The translations under genes were made by a program, and so were the position numbers. Below are positions 8,074 through 15,721 of a stretch of 64,000 nucleotides of DNA, piece after piece. The first letter of the stretch is position 1. The number at the start of each line of letters is the position of its first letter. The notes under the pieces were generated by a model, which saw only the letters and a program-made list of their open reading frames with translations, was not told the DNA's origin and did no database searches. This DNA comes from Poriferisodalis sp965208485 (GTDB taxonomy: Bacteria > Actinomycetota > Acidimicrobiia > Acidimicrobiales > Poriferisodalaceae), in the NCBI RefSeq assembly GCF_965208485.1, contig NZ_OZ242344.1, forward strand, positions 1,736,001 to 1,800,000. Reading direction: 5' to 3'.

Positions 8074-8833
8074 GCGTGGGCTCCTTCGCAATAGTCGATC
8101 GGTCACTGCGGGCGTCGGTGAACCGCAGACACGCGGCGGCTGCCGCATGGCGCTCCGCGGCTCGCTTCGTGGAACCCTCTCCCTGGCCCCAGACCTCTTC
8201 CCCGATTCGCGCTTCGGCCACAAAGCTCCGCTGGTGCGACGGCCCCGAGCCCACGACAACGTACGTGGGCTCGATTCCGAATCGCCGAACGACCTTTTCT
8301 TGGAAGCGGTTCTTTGCCTCACACGCACCGGGCGCGGCGGCCGCGGCTGCGATGAGCGACCCGAGAAGACGTCCGGCCACTTCTCGGGCAGCGTCGATTC
8401 CCCCGTCGAGATACACCGCGCCGAGCACGGCTTCGAACGCATCTGCCAAGATCGATTCCCGGTCGGCGCCACCGGTTGCCTTCTCGCCTCGGCCCAGCAG
8501 CAAGACTGATCCCAAGTCGCACTCGCGTGCCGCACCAGCCAAGGCTTCAGCACTCACGACAGCCGACCGCACCGCGCTGAGGTCGCCGGGATCCAGATTG
8601 GGCCAGTGGGTCATAGCGTGGTGACTGACGCAGAGTTCGAGGACCGCATCGCCGAGGAATTCCAAGCGTTCGTTCGATGCGGCGACGTGGTCGGTCCTCG
8701 CAGCGCTGTTGTGCTCATGACACCAGCTTCGATGCGAGAGTGCCTCGATCAGCAATGCGTGGTCAGCAAAACGATGTCCGACCCGCTCCTCGAAACTGCG
8801 GAGCTCAGCAGGTTCGACGTCGGCTGTGGGCAC
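8066..8833 (-). CDS. rnc: Ribonuclease III
   Basis: RNase III cleaves double-stranded RNA, including rRNA precursors. The 255-residue product has the catalytic signature NERLEFLGDAVLELCVSHH (about 53-71), a second acidic cluster in the ADAFEAVLGAVYLDGG block (about 125-140) and a C-terminal double-stranded RNA-binding domain (about 170-245) ending in a RAAERHAAAAACL helix. It lies one base downstream of the acpP stop and overlaps the MutM-like start, so acpP, rnc and the MutM-like gene probably form one transcript. Confidence 0.96.
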   Translation of the reverse strand: MPTADVEPAELRSFEERVGHRFADHALLIEALSHRSWCHEHNSAARTDHVAASNERLEFLGDAVLELCVSHHAMTHWPNLDPGDLSAVRSAVVSAEALAGAARECDLGSVLLLGRGEKATGGADRESILADAFEAVLGAVYLDGGIDAAREVAGRLLGSLIAAAAAAPGACEAKNRFQEKVVRRFGIEPTYVVVGSGPSHQRSFVAEARIGEEVWGQGEGSTKRAAERHAAAAACLRFTDARSDRSTIAKEPTHG

Positions 8834-8834
8834 G

Positions 8835-9125
8835 TCAGCCGACGCGTTCCATCACATAGTCGATGGCGTCGCGCACCGTCTTGAGATCTTCGAGATCCTC
8901 GTCTTCGATCCGAAAGCCCACCGTGCGGTCAGAGAGCTCTTCCTCGAGCGCCTCGACCAGCTCGATCAACGCCAGCGAGTCGGCGCCGAGGTCGTCGACG
9001 AACGACGACGACTCGGCCACCTGTGACGTCTCCAGCTCCAAGATGTCGGCGAGCTGGTTGCAGATGAGGTCGAAGACCTCGCTGCGCTCGGGGGGATTCT
9101 GACGCACATGGGTTTCAGCGGGCAT
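8835..9125 (-). CDS. acpP: Acyl carrier protein
   Basis: ACP carries growing fatty acyl chains on a 4'-phosphopantetheine arm. The 96-residue product has the attachment motif GADSLALIELV (Ser near residue 50) within an acidic four-helix fold, and ends VRDAIDYVMERVG. The ATG at 9125 is chosen because AGGAGT lies about 8 bases upstream and the family N-terminal helix begins soon after it. It sits between plsX and rnc, as in many Gram-positive bacteria. A 269-bp gap packed with repeats and a strong hairpin separates it from plsX, so it may have its own promoter. Confidence 0.94.
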   Translation of the reverse strand: MPAETHVRQNPPERSEVFDLICNQLADILELETSQVAESSSFVDDLGADSLALIELVEALEEELSDRTVGFRIEDEDLEDLKTVRDAIDYVMERVG

Positions 9126-9197
9126 AAGGACTCCTGCCGCCTTCCGGCATTCCAGCACCACAGCGACACCGCTCTGGGACGACGGACGGACGGACGT

Positions 9198-9222
9198 TGC
9201 GCATCCGTGCTGCGGATGCGCA
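9198..9222 (-). promoter_or_regulatory. Perfect 10-bp hairpin between plsX and acpP
   Basis: TGCGCATCCG and CGGATGCGCA form a perfect 10-bp stem with a 5-base loop, about 70 bp upstream of acpP. No T-tract follows on the minus strand. It is more likely an attenuator, operator or RNA-processing element than a classical intrinsic terminator. Confidence 0.6.
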
Positions 9223-9237
9223 GGTGAGCCTACCGTC

Positions 9238-9309
9238 AGCCTCCAGAGGCTGAGCCGACAGGCAAAGCCAGGAGCCGAGCGGTCCGTGAGCGCGGCGAAC
9301 AACAGCGGG
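9238..9309 (-). repeat. Dispersed ~65-bp repeat, copy A
   Basis: Read on the minus strand, this copy runs from a TTCCCGCTGTTGTTCGCCGC head through CTCACGGACCGCTCGG to a CGGCTCAGCCTC tail. Related copies lie at 24.5, 25.4 and 28.3 kb. It is the most diverged of the four, and its head merges with the adjacent 8-bp satellite. Confidence 0.75.
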
Positions 9310-9345
9310 AAACCGGGAAACCGGGAAACCGGGAAACAAGGAAAC
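9306..9345. repeat. 8-bp microsatellite (CGGGAAAC)
   Basis: Four perfect tandem copies of CGGGAAAC span 9306-9337, followed by a degenerate fifth copy (AAGGAAAC). The array lies in the plsX-acpP intergenic region and overlaps the head of dispersed repeat copy A. Confidence 0.9.
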
Positions 9346-9394
9346 AAGGACAACAGGGGCGACAACGGGAAGGCGCACCTGCCAGCGCATCCCC

Positions 9395-10372
9395 TCAGCT
9401 TGCCGGAAGGCTGACTGCCGCCAGTTCGCCCAGCAAGTCGGCCTCGACCATGCGATGCGCGACCTTGATGGCGCTCGTGATGGCTCGCGGGTTCGACGAG
9501 CCGTGGGCGATGACGCAGATGCCGCGCACGCCGAGCAGCATGGCGCCCCCGACCGCGTCGGGACTCACTTCGTCGGCCAGCGGTGCGAGCAGCCGAAGTG
9601 CGGCGGCGCCTTGCGGTCCGCCTTCGGACAGCCGCTCGATAATGAGCCGAACGAAGAACGATGCAGTGCCTTCCAGCGACTTCAGCAGCACATTGCCGGT
9701 GAAGCCGTCCGTGACGACGACATCGACAGGTCCGTCGAGGATGTCTCGCCCTTCGATGTTGCCGAAGAAATCGATCTCGGTGTCTGCTGCCAGCAGCTTG
9801 TGGGTCTCCTTGACCAGCAGATTGCCTTTCTCGGGTTCCTCTCCGATCGACAGCAGCCCCACACGCGGTGCCGCCACGCCGAACCGGATGCGACTGTACG
9901 CCGAGCCGAGACGGGCGAATTGATGCAGCCACTGTGGGCTGCAGTCGGCCATGGCGCCCGAGTCGAGGAGCACGCGCGCCGTGCTGCCGCCGGGCACCCC
10001 GAATGCCGTGGCAATCGCCGGCCGGGCAACTCCCGGCAGCCGCCGCAAGCGAAGCAGGGCGGCCGCCGCCACGGCACCGGTGTTTCCTGCACTCACCACC
10101 GCCGAAGCCTCTCCGTCGCGCACAGCATTGACGGCCAGCGCTATTGACGAGTCCTTCTTGGTGCGAACGGCACGGCTGGGCTCTTCGGACATCTCGATGA
10201 CCTCGGATGCATCAAGGATGCTGAGATCTCCGCCACCGACCGCGACAATGGCATCGCGGCGCCCCACAAGGACGACATCGAGGCCTTCGGAGGATGCGTC
10301 GAGGGCACCCTGCACCACCGCTTCCGGCGCATGATCGCCGCCCATGGCGTCGACGGCGACCGGCTGCGTCAT
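9395..10372 (-). CDS. plsX: Phosphate acyltransferase PlsX
   Basis: PlsX converts acyl-ACP to acyl-phosphate for phosphatidic acid synthesis. The 325-residue product begins MTQPVAVDAMGGDHAPEAVV, the family N-terminus, and contains SAGNTGAVAAAALLRL (about 95-110) and the DGFTGNVLLKSLEG block near 215. The ATG at 10372 is preferred because upstream in-frame starts would run into rpmF and add no conserved sequence. rpmF ends 16 bp upstream, giving the common rpmF-plsX order, with acpP next downstream. Confidence 0.95.
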   Translation of the reverse strand: MTQPVAVDAMGGDHAPEAVVQGALDASSEGLDVVLVGRRDAIVAVGGGDLSILDASEVIEMSEEPSRAVRTKKDSSIALAVNAVRDGEASAVVSAGNTGAVAAAALLRLRRLPGVARPAIATAFGVPGGSTARVLLDSGAMADCSPQWLHQFARLGSAYSRIRFGVAAPRVGLLSIGEEPEKGNLLVKETHKLLAADTEIDFFGNIEGRDILDGPVDVVVTDGFTGNVLLKSLEGTASFFVRLIIERLSEGGPQGAAALRLLAPLADEVSPDAVGGAMLLGVRGICVIAHGSSNPRAITSAIKVAHRMVEADLLGELAAVSLPAS

Positions 10373-10388
10373 GAGCCCCGGCTCAGCC

Positions 10389-10568
10389 TCAGGCGATGTC
10401 GAGGGCTTGACGACCGCCGTACCAGCCGCACTGCCCGCAGACCCGGTGGGGCAGCTTTGCGGCACCACAGCGTGGGCACAGGCTTCTCGGCGCCTCTTTC
10501 AGACGCCAAGCTGCCGCACGACGCGAGCGCGTCTTGCTCTTGGACGTCTTTTTCTTGGGGACTGCCAC
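10389..10568 (-). CDS. rpmF: 50S ribosomal protein L32
   Basis: L32 is a small zinc-ribbon protein of the large subunit. From the GTG at 10568 the product is 59 residues: MAVPKKKTSKSKTRSRRA, then a CPRC...CGQC ribbon (Cys at about 31, 34, 44 and 47). This is the zinc-binding (C+) form. The GTG is chosen because AGGAGT lies 6 bases upstream and the protein then starts at the universal AVPKKK. It lies directly upstream of plsX. Confidence 0.95.
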   Translation of the reverse strand: MAVPKKKTSKSKTRSRRAAAWRLKEAPRSLCPRCGAAKLPHRVCGQCGWYGGRQALDIA

Positions 10569-10637
10569 AGCTGGACTCCTCGAGCGGACCATGCAGTTTA
10601 TCCATCAATGCTCCTCAGCTGACTCCCCGCATCAGCC

Positions 10638-11198
10638 TCAAGGTGACTCAGCTTGGCGCCGGCGAAGAGCCTCCAAGGGCCTCCAGCGCGGATCCGCCGC
10701 TCCGGCTGGGTCGTCGTGCCCCGAATCGTCGTATGCCGAAGCGAGGTCCGGCGGGAGGTTGGGGCACGGGTCGGGATGGGGGCATGCGATTGCCTCGATC
10801 GGCAGTTCCAGCAGGATCGCCTCGCGGACCATGGGTGCAAGGTCGGCATGCTCAGGATGAAGCAGGTATTGCTCCCCTTCACATGGCTCTGCAGCGAACA
10901 CTTCACGGACGCTCGCACATATCCCGCCGTCGAGCGGAGTCCAGCAACGGGCACACGGTCCCCGCCACCCCGCAGTGATGCGGCCGACGGCGCTCACTCC
11001 GCCGCTGATCAGCTCCAGCGACAGCTCAACACGCACATCGCTGTTGAGAGGCAGCTCCACATCCGCTATGCGCAGGTCGTCGTCGGTGTCGGCTTCTGCA
11101 AGGTCCGACGCGCGCACGGTCACCGACCACCTGAGCTGGCCGCGTTCGAGGAGTCTCAGAGGCACGATCAGGGACCGCTCAGGGTCCCTGTCCTTCAC
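10638..11198 (-). CDS. DUF177/YceD family protein
   Basis: This is the YceD-family protein almost always found just upstream of rpmF; a link to 23S rRNA maturation has been proposed in other organisms. The 186-residue product has the family's central C-x2-C core (GPCARCWTPLDGGICASV, about 85-102) and the ...LELPIEAIACPHPDPCPNLPPDL stretch near 130-155. It overlaps the upstream coiled-coil gene by 4 bp (ATGA) and precedes rpmF, so all are probably cotranscribed. The exact molecular function is unknown. Confidence 0.9.
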   Translation of the reverse strand: MKDRDPERSLIVPLRLLERGQLRWSVTVRASDLAEADTDDDLRIADVELPLNSDVRVELSLELISGGVSAVGRITAGWRGPCARCWTPLDGGICASVREVFAAEPCEGEQYLLHPEHADLAPMVREAILLELPIEAIACPHPDPCPNLPPDLASAYDDSGHDDPAGAADPRWRPLEALRRRQAESP

Positions 11199-11932
11199 GC
11201 CTGATCCTGGTCAAACACCGCCGGACTCGTGTCCGCACCGCTGCCGAGCGTCTGCAGGACGCCGGTATCCCTCTCGGATCTCCCGGCATCCGTGGACGAG
11301 GCGCCAAGCGGCACCGGTGTTGCGACTCGCTTGCCCAGTTTTCGCTGCGCGGCCTGAACCGCGATCTGGACCTGGTCGACTGCGCCGGCGAACTGCGCCA
11401 GTTGTCGCTCGCAGTACTCGTCAACTTCGTGGCGGCGGCGGCGTGTCTGGATCTGCGCATCGTCGAGCAGTTGCCGGGCGCGGCGCTCCGCACTGCGCAC
11501 GACCTCGGTGCGCTGGACCATCTGGGCCACACGTCCGCGCGCCTCGTCGATGACCATGTTGGCGTCGACGCGCGCCTGGGCCAGCACTTCGTCGCGTTCG
11601 CGCAGCAGCCAGCGTGCTTGGCGTGTCTCATCGGGTACTGCTGCCAGCGCTGATTCGAGCAGGGTCATCACCTCGTCCCGGTTGATCATGACCGAGGTCG
11701 ACAACGGCATCGGTCTCGCAGCGTCGATGATCTCCATGGCTTCGCGGATGAACTGCTCAGCCGTGACCGACGGGGGCCGCGGCGCCAAGGCGCCCGGATG
11801 GCGCGACCCCGGTGGGGCCGCCGTTTCCTCCGTGGGAGCGGCACGGGTATCGAACGAAGGAGCTGCAGGCGCGGCGCCCGGATTCGCATAGGACTGCGGC
11901 GGGGCGTCGATTCCCCCCTCGGACATGCTCAT
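11195..11932 (-). CDS. SepIVA-like coiled-coil septal protein
   Basis: This 245-residue protein has a disordered Pro/Ala-rich N-terminal part (about 1-55) and then a DivIVA-like region: a short helical segment (INRDEVMTLLESALAAVP, about 83-100) followed by a long charged coiled coil (about 105-215). Sequence type and position, between DUF177 and coaD, match the mycobacterial septation factor SepIVA (Rv2927c beside Rv2926c). It is therefore likely to be a cytoplasmic division or envelope-growth factor. It overlaps both neighbours by 4 bp. The role is inferred mostly from synteny and domain type. Confidence 0.75.
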   Translation of the reverse strand: MSMSEGGIDAPPQSYANPGAAPAAPSFDTRAAPTEETAAPPGSRHPGALAPRPPSVTAEQFIREAMEIIDAARPMPLSTSVMINRDEVMTLLESALAAVPDETRQARWLLRERDEVLAQARVDANMVIDEARGRVAQMVQRTEVVRSAERRARQLLDDAQIQTRRRRHEVDEYCERQLAQFAGAVDQVQIAVQAAQRKLGKRVATPVPLGASSTDAGRSERDTGVLQTLGSGADTSPAVFDQDQA

Positions 11933-12420
11933 GTGCCATCCTCCTGCGCTGCGCGCTGCCGGAGCCGTTCGGCTACCGGGGGCGGGACCAGATGGGAGCA
12001 GTCACCGCCGAATTTGGTGATCTCCCGGATGTAGTTGGACGCGATGTAGAGGTGCTCGGTGCGGGGCGGGACGAAGACCGTCTCGATCCCGGAGACGGAG
12101 TGGTTCATGTGGGCCATGCGCAGCTCCGACTCGAAGTCGCTCTGGCTGCGGAGGCCCTTCACGATGACATCGGCGCCCAGCCGATCTGCGAGATCCACGA
12201 CGAGTTCCCCGAACTGCACCACCGAGACGTTCCTCAGGTGACTGGTCGCCTCGGAGATCATCGAGACGCGCTCATCGTCGGAGAACAGCGGCGTGGACTT
12301 GGCCGGGTTGCGCATCGCTGCGACAACGACGGAGTCGAACAGCCGAGATGCTGCCGAGATGACATCGAGATGACCGTTGTGCACAGGATCGAATGAGCCT
12401 GGATACATCGCCATGACCAC
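11929..12420 (-). CDS. coaD: Phosphopantetheine adenylyltransferase
   Basis: CoaD transfers AMP to 4'-phosphopantetheine, the penultimate step of CoA synthesis. The 163-residue product has the nucleotidyltransferase motif YPGSFDPVHNGHLDVI (about 6-21, with the H-x-G-H site) and the C-terminal ASNYIREITKFGGD block. Three Met codons sit at positions 1, 3 and 5, so the exact start is ambiguous by a few residues. It is first in this minus-strand run and overlaps the SepIVA-like gene by 4 bp. The type I pantothenate kinase of the same pathway is at 47.2 kb. Confidence 0.96.
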   Translation of the reverse strand: MVMAMYPGSFDPVHNGHLDVISAASRLFDSVVVAAMRNPAKSTPLFSDDERVSMISEATSHLRNVSVVQFGELVVDLADRLGADVIVKGLRSQSDFESELRMAHMNHSVSGIETVFVPPRTEHLYIASNYIREITKFGGDCSHLVPPPVAERLRQRAAQEDGT

Positions 12421-12512
12421 CGAAAACGGTTCCTCCGGATCGAGCCGCGCCCTGCGAGGCGACCGTACCGCGCAGCAGTCCCGAATCGAGGGACCCCCGC
12501 ATTCGATGGGAC

Positions 12513-12701
12513 TCAGTCAGGTGTGCCGTCGGCTTCGACGATGAGATCCCAACGGTCGCCGCAGTCAGCGCACCGGTAGCTGACGACGTCTCCTGGCTGA
12601 AAGCCCCAGTCGGGCTCGGGCACGCTCAGCAAGCCGCAGCGCCCGCCGCAGTCGACACATGTGATCTCCGTCGGCACGTCGGCATCCCCCGCAGCCGTCA
12701 C
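12513..12701 (-). CDS. Small zinc-ribbon protein
   Basis: From the GTG at 12701 this encodes 62 residues with two Cys pairs, CVDCGGRCG (about 15-23) and CADCGD (about 44-49), which together form a zinc ribbon. The C-terminus reads RWDLIVEADGTPD. No enzyme family is recognisable. The gene is divergent from rsmD with only about 42 bp between starts, and the frame stays open further upstream without conserved character. This start gives a compact ribbon, but others are possible. Confidence 0.65.
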   Translation of the reverse strand: MTAAGDADVPTEITCVDCGGRCGLLSVPEPDWGFQPGDVVSYRCADCGDRWDLIVEADGTPD

Positions 12702-12743
12702 GCTCGCAGTGTCGCACCGCGGGCGTCGATCTACGGTGATGCC

Positions 12744-13274
12744 ATGCGCGTCGTCGGCGGGTCCTTGAGCGGTCGCAGGCTGCAGGCGCCCGGGCAGGGC
12801 GTGAACTCGATCCGGCCGACCTCCGACCGAGTCCGCGAGGCCGTTTTCAACATGCTTGACAGCCTGCATGCGCCCGCGGGCGTCACCGTGGCAGACCTGT
12901 TCGCCGGCACGGGTGCGCTCGGCATCGAGGCACTGTCACGGGGCGCGGCGCACGCCACCTTTGTCGAGCACGACGCGGCTGCCTGCAGCATCATCACCGC
13001 AAGTCTGGCTGCGCTCGAGCTCTCGGAGCGAGCAGACATCGTGCGTGGCGACGTTCTGCCGTACATCGCTCGGCGTGCGGACCCGGTGGATCTGGCGTTC
13101 GCTGATCCGCCCTACAGCTTCGACGGCTGGTCCGAGTTGCTGAGCACGCTGAGCGCCGACGTGCTGGTGTGCGAATCAGACCGGGAGATCGAGCCGGACT
13201 CCGATCACACATGGCGCACCGCCCGGGTCCGCCGATATGGCACACCGGTCATCACGATCCTGGTGCAGCGCTGA
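12744..13274 (+). CDS. rsmD: 16S rRNA (guanine966-N2)-methyltransferase RsmD
   Basis: RsmD methylates G966 of 16S rRNA using SAM. The 176-residue product begins MRVVGGSLSGRRLQAP, has PTSDRVREAVFNML (about 25-38), SAM motif I DLFAGTGALGIEAL (about 51-64) and the catalytic motif IV ADPPY (about 112-116). It is convergent with recG and next to coaD; the coaD-rsmD-recG neighbourhood is common in Gram-positive bacteria. Length is typical. Confidence 0.94.
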   Translation: MRVVGGSLSGRRLQAPGQGVNSIRPTSDRVREAVFNMLDSLHAPAGVTVADLFAGTGALGIEALSRGAAHATFVEHDAAACSIITASLAALELSERADIVRGDVLPYIARRADPVDLAFADPPYSFDGWSELLSTLSADVLVCESDREIEPDSDHTWRTARVRRYGTPVITILVQR

Positions 13275-13461
13275 GCACGAATCCACGGCGAGTTCCACTG
13301 GTGGTTGCGAGTGATCGGCCGATAGCCGGTTGTTCGGCACAGCAGCCATCAGAGGACTATCGGACGATCAGCAGGCCCGCGATTCTGCATTGAATCGTGG
13401 CTGGGAGCAAGAAGGGAAACACAGGACGAAGGAAGCCGTAGCCGGTGCGGCCCGTGAGCCA

Positions 13462-15663
13462 TCAACTGCGCTGCAAGTAATCAGGATCGCGACGGTCGGC
13501 AAACCAGTCGACTTCATCTGCGAGGGCCGGATGCGCATCGAGGTCGCCGTCAGACGCGATGAGATCGGCAGCGGCATCGCGCGCCGCCTGCACCCAAATG
13601 AGATCGCGCGCGAGCGATGCCAGCTTCAGATCGCTGCGTCCTGACTGCCGCTCGTCGAACAGTGTGCCCTCGCCGCGCAGCTCAAGGTCGCGCTCGGCCA
13701 GTTCGAACCCGTCGTTCGTCGCAACCAGCGCACCGAGCCGCTGCTCGGCGATGGGCGTCGGGTCGTCGTCGCTCACGAGGTAGCACGTCGAGGCGCGACT
13801 GCCGCGACCGACCCGACCTCGCAGCTGGTGAAGCTGGGCAATGCCGAATCGGCCAGCCGACAGCACCACCATCACGGTAGCATTGGGCACGTCGATCCCG
13901 ACTTCGATGACGGTCGTCGCAACCAGCGCATCGATATCGCCCGCGCGGAATGTCGTCATCGTGGCTTCCTTGTCGACCGGCGACAGACGCCCATGCAATA
14001 ACCCGACCCGCAGGCCCGCCAGCGAGCCGGCGACCAGTTCCGCGTACACCCGCTCAGCGGAGCGCGCATCGAGGCTCTCGCTCTCGGTGATGAGCGGGCA
14101 TACCACATACGCCTGACGACCGGCTTCGATCTCGCGGCGCACCTCGGTCCACATCGCTTCGGCCGCAAGCTGGTCGCGAATCCACTCTGTCGTGATGGGC
14201 GTGCGGCCGGGCGGGAGCTCGTCGAGCACCGAGACGTCGAGATCGCCGTAGACCGTCATCGCCGCGGTGCGTGGGATGGGCGTGGCAGTCATCACCAGCA
14301 GGTGCGGAATGCGACGGTCGTCACGACCGCTCTCACGAAGCTGCGCTCGCTGGGACACGCCAAAGCGGTGCTGCTCGTCCACCACGACGACGCTGAGCGA
14401 GTCGAACTTGACCGATTCCTCCAGCAGTGCGTGCGTGCCGACGACGATGTCGGCAGCGCCCGCGGCAATCTCCACCAGCACCTCGCGGCGCTGCGCTGCC
14501 GAGCTCGATCCGGTGAGCAGGCGCAGGCACAACGGCCTGCGACCGTCGAGCCGGGATGCATCGGGCACCTCGAGTCCCTCCAGCAGAGCGCGGAGCGCTA
14601 TGTGGTGCTGCTCGGCCAGCACCTCGGTCGGCGCCAGCAGTGCACCTTGGTGACCGTTCTGGACGGCGACCAGCAAGGCGTGCAGCGCCACGACGGTCTT
14701 GCCCGCGCCGACATCGCCCTGCAGCAGCCGGTGCATCGGCCGCAGCGTGGCCGTGTCGGCGTCGATCTCGGCCATGGCGCACTGCTGCGCCCCGGTGAGC
14801 GGATAGGGCAGACACCGGTGGAACGCCTCGGTGAGGCTGCCGACTGGCTCGTGCGCGACGCCCAGTTCGTGCGCTTCGCGCGCAAGGCGCTGGCTTCGCA
14901 GCAGCAGTTGCACCCGCAGCAGCTCGTCGAATACCAGCCGGTCGCGTGCCGCCCAGCGCTGCGGCATCGATGACGGTTCGTGGATATCGACGAACGCCTG
15001 CGCGCGGCCCACCAGCCCGAGTCGATTGCGCAGCCGGGCCGGCAACGGGTCGGCGATGCTTCGCGCGGAACAGCGGCGCTGGGCCTCCGCTATCCAGTTC
15101 GCGACGTCCCACGTCACGATGCCGGCGGTCTCGGACTGCGGGTAGATCGCAACGATCCTGCCGGTGCGGTCCGCAGTCGAGCCGTCGCCCAGCACGTCGA
15201 CCACGGGATTGGCCATCTGCTTGCGGCCCCGGTAGTTCTCCACCTTTCCGAACAGCGCCACAGTCCGGCCCTTGCTGAGCTGACGTTCACGCCATGCCTG
15301 GTTGAAGAACACCAAGCTCAGCACGCCGGTGGCATCTCCCACTTCGGCGCTCACCAGCCGACGACCTCCGCGCAGGCGGCGGCTCGACACCGCCAGCACA
15401 TCGGCCACGACGGTGATCTCCTCCCCGATCACGACCTCGCTGATCGGTGCCTGAGCCGTGCGGTCGACGTAGCGGCGTGGGTAGTAGGTCAGCAGGTCGA
15501 ACACCGTCGTGACACCGACCTCGCCGAGTGCCTTGCGGCGATGAGGGCCGACCCCGTTGAGGCGTCCGACCCCGATGGCGTCGAGCTCACGCAGCGTCAG
15601 GGGGGACTTTGCCGCGGCGTCCGAGGCATCCGGCGTGTCCGAAGCGCATGCGGCCTGTGTCAT
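13462..15663 (-). CDS. recG: ATP-dependent DNA helicase RecG
   Basis: RecG is a branch-migration and fork-reversal helicase. The 733-residue product has an N-terminal wedge (OB-fold) domain (about 40-190), helicase motif I GDVGAGKTVVALHAL (about 314-328), a DEQH box VVVDEQHRFGV (about 420-430), motif III MTATPIPRTA, and the C-terminal helicase half with QLRGRVGRGSRAS. The N-terminus contains the GVGPHRRKALGEVGV helix-hairpin motif. It is followed 3' by rsmD in convergent orientation and preceded by the DAK-kinase gene, the usual arrangement. Confidence 0.96.
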   Translation of the reverse strand: MTQAACASDTPDASDAAAKSPLTLRELDAIGVGRLNGVGPHRRKALGEVGVTTVFDLLTYYPRRYVDRTAQAPISEVVIGEEITVVADVLAVSSRRLRGGRRLVSAEVGDATGVLSLVFFNQAWRERQLSKGRTVALFGKVENYRGRKQMANPVVDVLGDGSTADRTGRIVAIYPQSETAGIVTWDVANWIAEAQRRCSARSIADPLPARLRNRLGLVGRAQAFVDIHEPSSMPQRWAARDRLVFDELLRVQLLLRSQRLAREAHELGVAHEPVGSLTEAFHRCLPYPLTGAQQCAMAEIDADTATLRPMHRLLQGDVGAGKTVVALHALLVAVQNGHQGALLAPTEVLAEQHHIALRALLEGLEVPDASRLDGRRPLCLRLLTGSSSAAQRREVLVEIAAGAADIVVGTHALLEESVKFDSLSVVVVDEQHRFGVSQRAQLRESGRDDRRIPHLLVMTATPIPRTAAMTVYGDLDVSVLDELPPGRTPITTEWIRDQLAAEAMWTEVRREIEAGRQAYVVCPLITESESLDARSAERVYAELVAGSLAGLRVGLLHGRLSPVDKEATMTTFRAGDIDALVATTVIEVGIDVPNATVMVVLSAGRFGIAQLHQLRGRVGRGSRASTCYLVSDDDPTPIAEQRLGALVATNDGFELAERDLELRGEGTLFDERQSGRSDLKLASLARDLIWVQAARDAAADLIASDGDLDAHPALADEVDWFADRRDPDYLQRS

Positions 15664-15721
15664 CGCTGGATCCGCCGCCGCCGGGGACTGGCCTGAAGCG
15701 GGTTGGCCACTGCAGTCGGAC

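Noticed and set aside
13314..13323. ATCGGCCGAT palindrome between rsmD and recG
   Set aside because: A 10-bp GC-rich palindrome between convergent genes is expected by chance in such a genome.
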